Shown piece after piece: positions 23,999 through 32,448 of a stretch of 64,000 bases of DNA. Location of the stretch: assembly GCF_029952525.1 (NCBI RefSeq), contig NZ_JASAOF010000001.1, positions 674,505 through 738,504 of the forward strand. The letters are read 5' to 3'. The notes below the pieces were generated by a model. It ran no database searches. It worked only from the letters and a program-made list of their open reading frames with translations, and had not been told where the DNA came from. The translations under genes and the position numbers were made by a program. The DNA is from Saccharopolyspora ipomoeae. GTDB taxonomy: Bacteria > Actinomycetota > Actinomycetes > Mycobacteriales > Pseudonocardiaceae. Every line of letters starts with the position of its first letter. Position 1 is the first letter of the stretch.

Positions 23999-25796
23999 GC
24001 AGTCCCTCGGCGGTTCGGATCAGGACGTCGCAGACCGAGGCGTCGCGGCCGCCGGTGATCGGGCGGACCGCGTGCGCCCGCCAGCGGTTCGCGGCCCGCT
24101 GCGCGGCCACCGACACCTGCTCGTCGTTGGCCTCCGGTTCCAGGCCCAGCCGCGAGCGCGGGTCGGTGCCCTCGGCGCCGAGCAGTCGCGCGGCGTCGTC
24201 GGCGACCCCGCGCAACAGGCGCGTCTCCCCGCTCAGCAGCTCGTCGAGCAGGTCGAGCTCGGTGATCTCGTGCGCCTCGGCGGCGATCCGGTCCACCGAC
24301 CAGCGCAGCGGGTGATCGGCGGGCAGCCCCGGCAGCAGCGCGCGAGCGGAGGTGATCGCCCGCCGCGCGGCGAGCACCGGGGCCCAGGTGACCAGCCTGC
24401 GCGCGACGTCGTCCACGCACGACGACTCCGAGAGCTCCACCCGCTGCGCGGCCCGGCGCAGCGCCGCCCGGAACTCCGGCGCGGGCGGGACCCGGCACAG
24501 CACCGCGTCGACCGAGCCGCGCGGGCCGTCGTCGGCCAGCAGCTCCTCGGCCAGCTCGCGGTCGGCCGGTCCCTCGGCGAACACCACGGTCACGCCGAGC
24601 AGCGAGGCGCTGTCGAGCTCGGATGGGTCGGCGCCGCCGGCGTCGGCGACCACGGCCAGCCGCGGCGGCTGCACCAGCCGCGCCGCGATGGCGTCCCAGC
24701 GGGCGCGGGCCGGTCCGGCACCAGCGGCCTCCTGCCCTTGTTTGACCAGGTCGGTGACCCGCTGGAACAGGGCGCTGCCCTCGCCCTGGGAGGTGATCGC
24801 CGAGCTCGTCCGGTCCGCCAGCCGCACCGACACCACCGCGGCACCGTCGGTCACCGCGCACTCCAGCGCCCCGCCCAGCACCGCGATCCGCTCGGCGTCC
24901 TGGTGCAGCGCGGCCCGCAGGTCCGCCGCCGACAGGACGCCGACGTCGGTGCGCAGCCGGGCGCGCAGCTCCTCCTCGCGACCGAACTCCACCGCCACGG
25001 CCGGGTCGTCGCGGTGGATGCCGTCGCCTGCCAGCAGGTTCAGCACCGCCGCGACCGCGTGGTAGAAACCGGACTCGATCTGCCAGCCCACGCGCCTGCC
25101 CAGGTCGCCGGTGAAGCGAACCGGGTGCGGGAGCGTCGCCGCCAGCTCCTCCAGCGCGGCCTGCGGGCCCTTGTCCGGCAGCATCGCGGGGTACACGCCG
25201 CGCACGACGGTCCGGAACGTGTCGAGCATCTCGTCCACCGCGACCCCGATCTCGGCGATCCGCGCCATCTCACCGCCTTCGGCGAGCTGCTCGCCGAAAC
25301 CCCGCAACCTGCGGCGCAAGTCGTCGAGATCGCGCAACGTCGAGGTGGTGATCGAGCGGACGAGCCTGCGCCGCTCCAGGTCGCGCACGTGCGCGAGCCG
25401 CTCGCGCGCGGCCGTGACCTCGGCGCGCAGCGCGCGGAACCGCTCGTCGGCGTCGTCGTGGTCGGCCCGCAGCCGGTCCACGTCGGAGGTCACGGCGAGC
25501 CAGCCCGCGGTCTCGCGCACCGCGGCCTGCTCCTTGGCGCCCCAGCGCCGCGCCCCGGCGACCAGCAGAACTCCCCCGCCGCGCACGGGTTCCCGGAACG
25601 AATCGCGATCCAGTCCAGTGTGGATCGAATGCGACGAGGCGGCGACGACCTCGAAGCCCTCCGGCCGGTCGGCGGCGGGAACGCAGTAGGCCGCCTGGCC
25701 GCCCACGGTGCGGGCCAACTGGCCCACCAGCTCGTCGGCCAAGCGGTCCTGCGGGACGGACGTGACGAGCTCGTGCGGACGCCGGTTCTTGCGCAT
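23976..25796 (-). CDS. Degenerate histidine-kinase-like protein lacking the phospho-acceptor His
   Basis: A 606-residue soluble protein. Residues 20-105 look like a GAF-type sensor region (AVRETAGWLAVTSDVDRL), followed by a coiled coil. The segment RDLERRRLVRSITTSTLRDL aligns with the HisKA_3 helix ERRRIERDLHDGAQQRL, but Thr150 replaces the His. Downstream RGVYPAMLPDKGPQAALEEL matches the linker before the ATPase domain, yet no convincing N or G box follows; a second half (about 300-606) is helical and unassigned. The stop lies 6 bp after the response-regulator stop in the same operon. It may be a scaffold or decoy for the regulator. Confidence 0.7.
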   Translation of the reverse strand: MRKNRRPHELVTSVPQDRLADELVGQLARTVGGQAAYCVPAADRPEGFEVVAASSHSIHTGLDRDSFREPVRGGGVLLVAGARRWGAKEQAAVRETAGWLAVTSDVDRLRADHDDADERFRALRAEVTAARERLAHVRDLERRRLVRSITTSTLRDLDDLRRRLRGFGEQLAEGGEMARIAEIGVAVDEMLDTFRTVVRGVYPAMLPDKGPQAALEELAATLPHPVRFTGDLGRRVGWQIESGFYHAVAAVLNLLAGDGIHRDDPAVAVEFGREEELRARLRTDVGVLSAADLRAALHQDAERIAVLGGALECAVTDGAAVVSVRLADRTSSAITSQGEGSALFQRVTDLVKQGQEAAGAGPARARWDAIAARLVQPPRLAVVADAGGADPSELDSASLLGVTVVFAEGPADRELAEELLADDGPRGSVDAVLCRVPPAPEFRAALRRAAQRVELSESSCVDDVARRLVTWAPVLAARRAITSARALLPGLPADHPLRWSVDRIAAEAHEITELDLLDELLSGETRLLRGVADDAARLLGAEGTDPRSRLGLEPEANDEQVSVAAQRAANRWRAHAVRPITGGRDASVCDVLIRTAEGLLSGERNR

Positions 25797-25801
25797 GCGG
25801 C

Positions 25802-26467
25802 CTAGCTCTCGATCCGGCTCGACCTCAAGTAGGCGAGCACGGCGAGGACCCTGCGGTGGTGCATCGCCTGGTCGCGGGGCAGGCCGAGCTTGGTGAAGAT
25901 CGACGCGGTGTGCTTCTCCACGACCTTCGGGGACACGAACAGCTCCTTGGCGATCGCGTTGTTGGCGTGCCCCTCGGCCATCAGCCGCAGCACGTCCAGC
26001 TCCCGCTCGGTCAACGTCGAGATCGGGCTGTCGGCGCGCTTGGACGGCGCCTCGACCAGGCGTTTCGCCAGCGTCGGCTCGATGACGATCTCTCCGGCGG
26101 CGATCCGGTCCAGGGTGTCGGCGAGCACCTGCACGCCCGCGACGCGCTCCTTGAGCCGGTAGCCGATGCGCTCGGCGCCGATCTCCAGGACCCGCATCAG
26201 GTAGTGCGTCTCGGCGTAGTGCGACAGCAGCAGCAGGCCGGTCTCGGGGCTCCGGGCCCGGATCTTCTCGGCGGTGGTCAGCCCGCCGTCGGGTTCCGGC
26301 GGCATGCGGATGTCGAGCACCGCGACGTCCACCTGCTCGGTCGCCACGATCCCCAGCAGCGAGTCGCCGTCGCCGACGCAGCCGACGACCTCGTGGCCGG
26401 CCGCCTGCAGCAGCAGGACCAGTCCTTCCCGGAACAGCGCGCCGTCCTCGGCGATGGCTACCCGCAC
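25802..26467 (-). CDS. NarL/FixJ-type response regulator
   Basis: A 221-residue two-domain regulator. The receiver has the acidic pocket AIAEDGALFREGL, phospho-acceptor Asp52 in VAVLDIRMPPEPDGG, and LLLLSHYAET; the conserved Lys region reads YRLKERVAG. The LuxR-type helix-turn-helix is LTERELDVLRLMAEGHANNA through SPKVVEKHTASIFTKLGL. It sits between two kinase-like genes with lost His; the intact kinase convergent to this operon is the natural partner. Start GTG 26467 overlaps the upstream gene by 10 bp. Candidate targets are the two GGTAGGGCTATCCC sites. Confidence 0.92.
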   Translation of the reverse strand: MRVAIAEDGALFREGLVLLLQAAGHEVVGCVGDGDSLLGIVATEQVDVAVLDIRMPPEPDGGLTTAEKIRARSPETGLLLLSHYAETHYLMRVLEIGAERIGYRLKERVAGVQVLADTLDRIAAGEIVIEPTLAKRLVEAPSKRADSPISTLTERELDVLRLMAEGHANNAIAKELFVSPKVVEKHTASIFTKLGLPRDQAMHHRRVLAVLAYLRSSRIES

Positions 26468-27006
26468 AGCAGCACCGCCCGCAAGTTCCGCCGGACCGAC
26501 GAACCCGGTCGTTGCTCGGTGATGCGCACCCGCACGACCCTCCTGCCTCGCACTCGTACCCGCACGGTCGTACCGGGCTCCAGCGTACGCAGGTGATCGG
26601 CGACCAGGAGACCGGTCCGCATCCGGGCCTGCGCGTCCAGGTCGTGCTCCGGCAGGTCGAGCTTGATCCGCAGGTCGTAGCGCTCGGCCACCGACACGCA
26701 GGCCGGTTCCAGGCCCTCGGTGAGCACCGGCGGGTGGAGGGCTCCGCCGAGCTGGCGCAGGTTCTCGATGAGCACGTAGACCCGCTCGCGCAGCACCTCC
26801 ACGCGGGAGGTGAGCCGCAGGTCACCCACCATCGCCGAGAACAGGTCGAGCTCGACCGCCAGCGCCGAGAGACCCGCCGCGGGGCCGTCGTTGAGCGCGC
26901 GTTCGAGCTCGAAGCGGTGCTCGGCGGCACCGCGGCCGGGCACGCGCAGCCATCCGGGCAGCAGCCGCCTGCCGCCCACGTCGTACCTGCCCGCACTCCC
27001 GACCAT
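26458..27006 (-). CDS. Truncated histidine-kinase-like protein, His to Asn
   Basis: A 182-residue protein. RFELERALNDGPAAGLSALA clearly follows the HisKA_3 pattern but has Asn39 at the phospho-acceptor position. It continues with LGGALHPPVLTEGLEPACVS, the usual linker to the ATPase domain, and a short strand-rich remainder (YDLRIKLDLPEHDLDAQARM ... RVRVRGRRVVRVRI) where an ATP-binding domain would be incomplete. ATG 27006 is preferred to a more upstream in-frame start. It is the first gene of the operon with the response regulator and the second degenerate kinase. Confidence 0.7.
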   Translation of the reverse strand: MVGSAGRYDVGGRRLLPGWLRVPGRGAAEHRFELERALNDGPAAGLSALAVELDLFSAMVGDLRLTSRVEVLRERVYVLIENLRQLGGALHPPVLTEGLEPACVSVAERYDLRIKLDLPEHDLDAQARMRTGLLVADHLRTLEPGTTVRVRVRGRRVVRVRITEQRPGSSVRRNLRAVLLCG

Positions 27007-27061
27007 CGTCCCAGCCTCGCGCACGCGGACGCGTGGCAAAAGGGTGCCAGCCCGTTGCGGA

Positions 27062-27075
27062 GGTAGGGCTATCCC
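27062..27075. promoter_or_regulatory. Candidate response-regulator site GGTAGGGCTATCCC (copy 1)
   Basis: Imperfect dyad TAGGGnnnnCCCTC within a 14-bp motif found identically at 29710-29723 before the ECF sigma gene. Here it lies about 25 bp upstream of the Hsp70-gene -35 and about 55 bp upstream of the divergent kinase-like/regulator operon. Confidence 0.55.
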
Positions 27076-27099
27076 TCCCCTGGCGCGACTCGCCTAGTC

Positions 27100-27127
27100 T
27101 TGACGAGACTGGAGTTGTGATTATCTT
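27100..27127 (+). promoter_or_regulatory. Predicted sigma-70-type promoter of the Hsp70 gene
   Basis: TTGACG at 27100-27105 and TATCTT at 27122-27127 with a 16-bp spacer; the GTG start is 27 bp downstream of the -10, preceded by AAGGGAG. By-eye prediction. Confidence 0.5.
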
Positions 27128-27153
27128 TTGCTGACGCGAAGGGAGCACACAAG

Positions 27154-28977
27154 GTGCGTTACGGCGTTGGCATCGACCTCGGGACTTCGTTCACCTCGGC
27201 TGCGGTCAGCGGCCCGGGCGGGACCCGCATGGTGTCGTTGTCGCCGGAGGTGGTCATCCCGTCCGTAGCGCACCCGGCCCCGGACGGGACGCTGCTGACC
27301 GGGAAGTCCGCTCTGGACTCGGTGTCCGATGCTTCCCAGGTGGCGCGGAACTTCAAGCGCAGGCTCGGCGATCCCACGCCGCTGGTGCTCGGCGGGTCCG
27401 CCTACTCCCCCGCCGCGCTGATGGCCGCGCAGCTGCGCTCCGTCCTGGACGCCGTCACCGCCGAGATGGGCGCTGCACCCGATTCGGTCGCGCTGACCTA
27501 CCCGGCGATCTGGGGCCCGTACCGGCAGGAGCACTTCACCGAGGTGCCGAGATTGGCCGGTGTGGAGGACTTCCGGCTCATCACCGAGCCGGAGGCGGCC
27601 GCGACCCACTACTCCACCGAGCGCAGGCTGGAGGACGGCGAGGTCGTGGCCGTCTACGACCTCGGCGGCGGCACGTTCGACACCACGATCCTGCGGATGC
27701 GCGGTGGCAGGATGGAGATCCTGGGCACGCCGGAGGGAATCGAGCACCTCGGCGGCATCGACTTCGACGAGGCGCTGCTGGCCCACATCGACCAGAAGCT
27801 GGGCGGCGCGATCGGGCGGTTGGACACCAGCGATCCGCGCGCGGCCTCCGCGCTGGGCACCATCCAGGCGATGTGCGTGCGCGCCAAGGAGGAGCTGTCC
27901 ACCGAGCCGGACGTGCACCTGACGATCCCGCTGCCGTCGGGGCCGCGCGGCGTGACGGTCACGCGGCTGGAGTTCAACGAGATGATCCGGCCGTCGGTGC
28001 AGCTGACCACCGAGGCCCTGCACCGCACCACCGCGTCGGCCGGGCTGCGCGCGGAGGACCTCTCGGCGGTGCTGCTGGCCGGGGGTTCGTCGCGGGTTCC
28101 GCTGGTGGCGCAGATGCTCTCGGAGGAGTTCAACAAGCCGGTCCGGGTCACGCTGCACCCGAAGTTCACCGTGGCGCTGGGCGCCGCCCGCACCGCGACC
28201 CAGCCGCGCCCGGCCCCCGCCCCGGAGGCGAGCGCCGAACCCGTTGCGGCTCAAGAGGTTCCGAGCACTTCGCAGCGCAAGCGCAGACCTTGGCTGGTTC
28301 CCGCGCTGGCGACGGCGGCCGCGCTGGTCGTCGGCATCGCCGCCACGATCTACGCCACCGGCCAGGGCGGGCCCGGGACGACGTCGCCGGGCGCGGTCGC
28401 CCAGAAGCCCGCCGCTCCGGGCGGTCCGCTGAAGGTCTTCGACGGCAAGACGCTGGAGCCCTTCGCCGGTTATCTCGGTTCGGACGCGAACTGGGGCGGT
28501 TCCTACATCTTCGACGAGGGCACCGAGCAGGGAACGGCCATCAAGGCGGTCGACGACCCGGTCAACAAGGGACTCCGGGTGTCCTGGCTGGACGACAAAC
28601 CGGCCCAGGTCTACCTGCAGACCAACAGCCCCCGCGGCCCGCTCGACCTCACGCCCTACTCCGCCAACGACGGGGCGCTGGTCTTCGACGCCGTCGTGCA
28701 CGCGCCGCCGGTCGGGGACACCACCAAGATCGGCATGCACTGCGAATACCCCTGCCGCTCCGAGGTTCCCGCGAGCCACCTGTTCGCGAACATGCCGCCG
28801 GAGCAGCGCGCCACGGTCAAGATCCCGCTGGCCTGCTTCGTCGACGGCGGCCTGGACCCGAAGCGCGTCAACACCCCGTTCCTGGTCTGGTCCCAGCGCA
28901 GGATGGACATCACCTTCGCCAACGTCCGGGTCGAGGCCGAAGTCCACGACGCGACCCCCTGCAACGCCTTGAGCTGA
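27154..28977 (+). CDS. Membrane-anchored Hsp70-family protein with C-terminal ExoP/galactose-binding-like domain
   Basis: A 607-residue protein. Residues 1-345 form an actin-like Hsp70 ATPase domain: GIDLGTSFTSA (phosphate 1), ITEPEAAATHY, VYDLGGGTFDTTIL (phosphate 2) and VLLAGGSSRVPLVAQML (adenosine). The substrate-binding half of DnaK is absent; instead a Pro/Ala linker leads to one membrane helix (381-401) and a beta-rich domain (428-605, SWLDDKPAQVYLQ, MDITFANVRVEAE) like the ExoP galactose-binding-like domain of glycoside hydrolases. The ATPase should be cytoplasmic and the C-terminal domain outside. It sits beside the two-component block; an envelope-sensing role is inference. Confidence 0.88.
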   Translation: MRYGVGIDLGTSFTSAAVSGPGGTRMVSLSPEVVIPSVAHPAPDGTLLTGKSALDSVSDASQVARNFKRRLGDPTPLVLGGSAYSPAALMAAQLRSVLDAVTAEMGAAPDSVALTYPAIWGPYRQEHFTEVPRLAGVEDFRLITEPEAAATHYSTERRLEDGEVVAVYDLGGGTFDTTILRMRGGRMEILGTPEGIEHLGGIDFDEALLAHIDQKLGGAIGRLDTSDPRAASALGTIQAMCVRAKEELSTEPDVHLTIPLPSGPRGVTVTRLEFNEMIRPSVQLTTEALHRTTASAGLRAEDLSAVLLAGGSSRVPLVAQMLSEEFNKPVRVTLHPKFTVALGAARTATQPRPAPAPEASAEPVAAQEVPSTSQRKRRPWLVPALATAAALVVGIAATIYATGQGGPGTTSPGAVAQKPAAPGGPLKVFDGKTLEPFAGYLGSDANWGGSYIFDEGTEQGTAIKAVDDPVNKGLRVSWLDDKPAQVYLQTNSPRGPLDLTPYSANDGALVFDAVVHAPPVGDTTKIGMHCEYPCRSEVPASHLFANMPPEQRATVKIPLACFVDGGLDPKRVNTPFLVWSQRRMDITFANVRVEAEVHDATPCNALS

Positions 28978-29023
28978 GGACTGGCGGAAGAGGGCGCGGC
29001 TCCGCCGCACGCCCCACCAGCGC

Positions 29024-29554
29024 CTAGGCCGCCATCGGGGTGGCGAAGCGGGTGCGGAGCGATCGGATGGCGTGGTGCAGGCGGCTCTTCACGGTGCCGA
29101 CCGGGACGCCGAGGTGGGTCGCGGCGGAGGCCGTGGTGCGGTCGGTGACGTAGACCTCGACGACGGCGCTGCGGTGGGCCGGGGACAGGTGGTCGAGGAG
29201 TTCGTCGACGACCATCCGGCTCTCCACCTCGTCGCTCGGCGCGGACTGCACGGCCTTGTTGGCCAGGTCCTCGCCCTCGAAGGCGACCTCGGTGGGCCGG
29301 GCCTTGCGGCTGCGGTGCTGGTCGACGGCCACGTTGTGGGCGACCCGCAGCAGCCAGCCGCGCACGGACCCGTTGCCGTTGGACAGCCGGTCGGCGTGCC
29401 GCCAGGCCCGCAGCCAGGTCTCCTGCACGATGTCCTCGGCCAGGTAGCGGTCACCGGTGAGCCGGGTGGCGTAGGAGAGCAGCGCGGCTCCGTGCTCGCG
29501 AATGACACCGTCCATGTCGGTGGCGACGGGCCGAATGGCGTTCTTGGTGTCCAT
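29024..29554 (-). CDS. ECF-type RNA polymerase sigma factor
   Basis: A 176-residue group IV sigma factor. Region 2 is LLSYATRLTGDRYLAEDIVQ and ETWLRAWRHAD (core binding and -10 recognition); region 4 is LSPAHRSAVVEVYVTDRTTA and SAATHLGVPVGTVKSRLHHA (-35 recognition). There is no anti-sigma gene next to it; the nearest gene converges from the other side and encodes the membrane-anchored Hsp70 protein, which might couple functionally. A copy of GGTAGGGCTATCCC lies 156 bp upstream. Target promoters cannot be deduced from this window. Confidence 0.92.
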   Translation of the reverse strand: MDTKNAIRPVATDMDGVIREHGAALLSYATRLTGDRYLAEDIVQETWLRAWRHADRLSNGNGSVRGWLLRVAHNVAVDQHRSRKARPTEVAFEGEDLANKAVQSAPSDEVESRMVVDELLDHLSPAHRSAVVEVYVTDRTTASAATHLGVPVGTVKSRLHHAIRSLRTRFATPMAA

Positions 29555-29709
29555 TGCGCTGTTCCTCTCTCGACGGGTGATCCGGGAAGCCCTACCCGGC
29601 CGTGTCTTAAGAGGAATGCTTTCGCGTTTCGCGTGGGGAGTCGTCGGGTCTGTCCCTCCGTTCCCCGGTGCTGTCCCGCACTTTCGAGGGAGGCTGCCCC
29701 GCAGATCGC

Positions 29710-29723
29710 GGTAGGGCTATCCC
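29710..29723. promoter_or_regulatory. Candidate response-regulator site GGTAGGGCTATCCC (copy 2)
   Basis: Exact 14-bp copy of the motif at 27062-27075, here upstream of the ECF sigma gene and downstream of the cupin gene. It supports co-regulation of the Hsp70 and sigma genes. Confidence 0.5.
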
Positions 29724-29808
29724 CCACCCGACGACCGCGCCCGCCCGACGACGAGGCGCGTCATCGGGTTCAACGCGCGCTCCCGCCGCCGGATACGCGT
29801 GGGGGCGA

Positions 29809-30261
29809 TCACCCCCGGTCGACCTCGGCCCACAGGCTCGGCAGGTTCACCACGATGCCCTCCTGCGTGCTGCGGGCGATGACCACGACGGCCTCCTCGG
29901 CGGGGTCGGGGTTCTCCTCGCGGTGCGGGACGTAGGGCGGGACGAAGATGTAGTCGCCGGGCTCGGTCTCGATGCGGACCTCCTCCTCGCCTTCGGCGAA
30001 GACGAACACCGGGTGCCCGGACACGACGTAGATGGCGGTCTCGGCCTCCCCGTGGTGGTGGTCGCCGGAGTTGGTGGCCGGGCCGACGTGGGTGCGTCCC
30101 ATCCACAGCTTCTCGGAGCCGACGGTCGTGCCGGAGATGGCCTCGAACCGGCGCATCCCGGAGGTCTGGTTGGTGTCGGAGCTCAGCGTCCCGCCCCGGA
30201 TGTGCTCGAGCTTCTGGTGCCAGTCCGCGGTTCCGTCGCGCCGTTCGTCGTTGCCTGCCAA
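29809..30261 (-). CDS. Cupin-domain protein
   Basis: A 150-residue single-cupin protein. Motif 1 reads SGDHHHGEAETAIYVVSG (His, His, Glu metal ligands) and motif 2 reads PGDYIFVPPYVPHREEN (second-motif His). The C-terminal VVVIARSTQEGIVVNL is conserved in small cupins of unknown reaction. The only start in good context is TTG 30261, with AGGAG upstream. It stands alone between the sigma factor and the flavin monooxygenase; it could be a metal-dependent isomerase/dioxygenase or a sensor. Confidence 0.85.
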   Translation of the reverse strand: MAGNDERRDGTADWHQKLEHIRGGTLSSDTNQTSGMRRFEAISGTTVGSEKLWMGRTHVGPATNSGDHHHGEAETAIYVVSGHPVFVFAEGEEEVRIETEPGDYIFVPPYVPHREENPDPAEEAVVVIARSTQEGIVVNLPSLWAEVDRG

Positions 30262-30373
30262 GGAGCTCTCCTAGCTGTTCCTACATAGTGGTCGGGCTTG
30301 CCCCACAGCCTGCCACGTCCCTAGCTTGTGGAACGTTCTTTTCGCAATGTGGGAAGCAAGATCGGAGCATCGG

Positions 30374-31453
30374 ATGGCCGTCGAGTTCGTGGGGATGATC
30401 CGCACCGCCGACACCTCGGAGATCCGCCCGCCTTCCGGGCCGGCCGTCGACCGCGACTACCTCCGCCGGTTCGCCCAGGCCCACGAGGAGGCCGGGTTCG
30501 ACCGGGTCCTGATCGGCTACCACTCGTGGGACGCCGACGGTTTCGCCGTGGCGAGCTACGCCGCCGCGCACACCGAGCGGCTCGGGTTCCTGCTCGCGCA
30601 CCGCCCGGGTTTCGTCGCTCCGAGCTTGGCGGCCCGCAAGCTGGCGACGGTGGACCAGCTGATCGGCGGGCGGCTGGCGGTGCACGTCATCAGCGGTGCC
30701 AGCGACACCGAGCAGCGGCGCGACGGCGACTACGCGGACAAGGCGGCCCGCTACCGCCGCACCGACGAGTACCTCGACGTCGTCCGCCGGGTCTGGGCAT
30801 CGGACGAGCCGGTCGACCACGAGGGCGAGTTCTACCGCCTCGCGGGCGCCCGCTCGGAAGTCAAGCCGGTCAACGGCGCCCTGCCGATCTACTTCGGCGG
30901 CTCGTCGGCCGACGCCTACCGGGTCGGCGGCAAGCACGCCGACGTCTTCGCCCTGTGGGGCGAGCCGCTGGCCGAGACCGCCGAGCAGATCGCCGCGGTC
31001 CGCAAGGCCGCCACCGAGCACGGCCGCAACCCCGACGACCTGGGCTTCTCGGTGTCGTTCCGGCCGATCATCGGCCGCACCGACGCCGAGGCGTGGGAGC
31101 GCGCGCACGGCATCCTCAACACGATCACCTCGCGCACGTCCGGCGAGTCGGGCGCGATGCTGGCGTTCCCGGCCGCCGAGCGCGGGGTGGGCTCGCAGCG
31201 GCTGCTCGACGCGGCCGGCAGGGGCGAGGTCCACGACCGCGCGCTGTGGACGGCCCCGGCCCGGGCCACCGGTGCGGCCGGGAACTCGACGGCCCTGGTC
31301 GGCAGCCCGGAGACGGTCGCCGAGGCGCTGCTGGACTACGTCGACATCGGGGTCACGACGCTGCTGATCCGCGGCTACGAGCCGCTGGAGGACGTCGTCG
31401 ACTGGGGCCGCGACCTGCTGCCGCTGGTCCGCCAGGAACTCGCGAAACGCTGA
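30374..31453 (+). CDS. LLM-class flavin-dependent monooxygenase (alkanesulfonate monooxygenase-like)
   Basis: A 359-residue bacterial-luciferase-fold enzyme of the SsuD group: FAQAHEEAGFDRVLIGYHSW, LAARKLATVDQLIGGRLAVH, VISGASDTEQRRDGD (phosphate of FMN), YRRTDEYLDVVRRVW, LPIYFGGSSADAYRVGGKHA and the C-terminal LIRGYEPLEDVVDWG. It should use reduced FMN and O2 to desulfonate or oxidise an organosulfur substrate. ATG 30374 follows GGAGCATCGG. It is followed after 16 bp by a sulfonate-type binding protein, so the pair probably handles one nutrient; a flavin reductase gene is not adjacent. Confidence 0.9.
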   Translation: MAVEFVGMIRTADTSEIRPPSGPAVDRDYLRRFAQAHEEAGFDRVLIGYHSWDADGFAVASYAAAHTERLGFLLAHRPGFVAPSLAARKLATVDQLIGGRLAVHVISGASDTEQRRDGDYADKAARYRRTDEYLDVVRRVWASDEPVDHEGEFYRLAGARSEVKPVNGALPIYFGGSSADAYRVGGKHADVFALWGEPLAETAEQIAAVRKAATEHGRNPDDLGFSVSFRPIIGRTDAEAWERAHGILNTITSRTSGESGAMLAFPAAERGVGSQRLLDAAGRGEVHDRALWTAPARATGAAGNSTALVGSPETVAEALLDYVDIGVTTLLIRGYEPLEDVVDWGRDLLPLVRQELAKR

Positions 31454-31469
31454 CCCGGAAAGGAACCCG

Positions 31470-32432
31470 GTGTTGTCCTCCCTCCCCGCACGCCTCGCCG
31501 TGCTCGTCGCCCTGCTCGCCACCGTCCTCCCGCTCGCCGCCTGCGGTTCGGGTGCGGACAAGCCGGTGCTGAGGGTCGGCGACCAGACCGGCGAAACCGA
31601 GTCCCGCCTGCGCGCTGCCGGACTCCTCGACGACCTGCCCTACGAGATCGAGTGGGCCCGCTTCCCGGCCGCGGCCAACCTGCACGAGGCGCTGCGCGCC
31701 GACGCCGTCGACATCGGCTCCGCCGCCGACTCCCCGACGGTCGCCGCGATCGCCGGAGGCTCGCCGATCAAGGCGGTCGCGGCCTGGAACAACGGCGGCA
31801 AGGGCACCTACGTCCTGGTCCCGAAGGACAGCCCGATCCGCACGCTCGCGGACCTCAAGGGCAAGCGCATCTCGCCCAGCACCCGAGGCAGCGTCGCCCA
31901 CTACCTGGTCCTCGGCGCGCTCAAGCAGGCCGGGCTCAGCGAGTCCGACGCGACGCTGAACTACCTGTCGCCGACGGACGCCAGCTCCGCGTTCTCCACC
32001 GGCAGCATCGACGCCTGGGCCACCTGGGGCGTCTACGCGGCCCGAACCCGGGGCGAGCTCGGCGCCAGGGTCCTCACCGACGGCACGGGCATCAACAGCG
32101 GCCTCAGCGTCCTGTCCGCCACCGACAAGTCCCTCACCGACCCCGCCAAGCGCCGGGCCGTCGCCGACTTCGCCGACCGGGTCGACCGGAGCTACACCTG
32201 GGCCCAGCGGAACCCCTCGGCGTTCGACGACTGGTACTCCGGCTTCGCCCGCCAACCCGTCGAGATCGCCGCCCAGATCCGAGCGGAACAAACGTCCTAC
32301 CGCCGAATCCCGGTGGACGGCGCCTTCGCCGACCAGCTCCAAACCACCTACGACACCTGGACCCGTGCAGGGGTCCTCCAAGGCCGGAAGAACCTCCACG
32401 ACTACGTGGACGGTTCCCTGCAAAATCCCTGA
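31470..32432 (+). CDS. Lipoprotein solute-binding protein, aliphatic sulfonate (SsuA) type
   Basis: A 320-residue lipoprotein: signal with lipobox LAAC (Cys25), then a periplasmic-binding fold with AAANLHEALRADAVDIGSAA, DSPTVAAIAGGSPIKAVAAW, TLADLKGKRISPSTRGSVAH and GSIDAWATWGVYAARTR. These are typical of SsuA/TauA/NitT binding proteins. GTG 31470 has GGAAAGGAA upstream. No permease or ATPase gene follows within the window, so it must use components encoded elsewhere. Coupled with the upstream monooxygenase gene, it suggests sulfonate-sulfur scavenging. Confidence 0.9.
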   Translation: MLSSLPARLAVLVALLATVLPLAACGSGADKPVLRVGDQTGETESRLRAAGLLDDLPYEIEWARFPAAANLHEALRADAVDIGSAADSPTVAAIAGGSPIKAVAAWNNGGKGTYVLVPKDSPIRTLADLKGKRISPSTRGSVAHYLVLGALKQAGLSESDATLNYLSPTDASSAFSTGSIDAWATWGVYAARTRGELGARVLTDGTGINSGLSVLSATDKSLTDPAKRRAVADFADRVDRSYTWAQRNPSAFDDWYSGFARQPVEIAAQIRAEQTSYRRIPVDGAFADQLQTTYDTWTRAGVLQGRKNLHDYVDGSLQNP

Positions 32433-32448
32433 CCCGCCATGCGGTGAC

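Noticed and set aside
24072..25805. A 577-codon plus-strand frame opposite the degenerate kinase
   Set aside because: Its composition is that of an antisense shadow; the minus-strand protein has a recognisable kinase-like helix and operon overlap.
27154..28977. DnaK chaperone
   Set aside because: The peptide-binding beta-sandwich and lid are absent and a membrane helix plus lectin-like domain follow instead; no grpE or dnaJ is adjacent.
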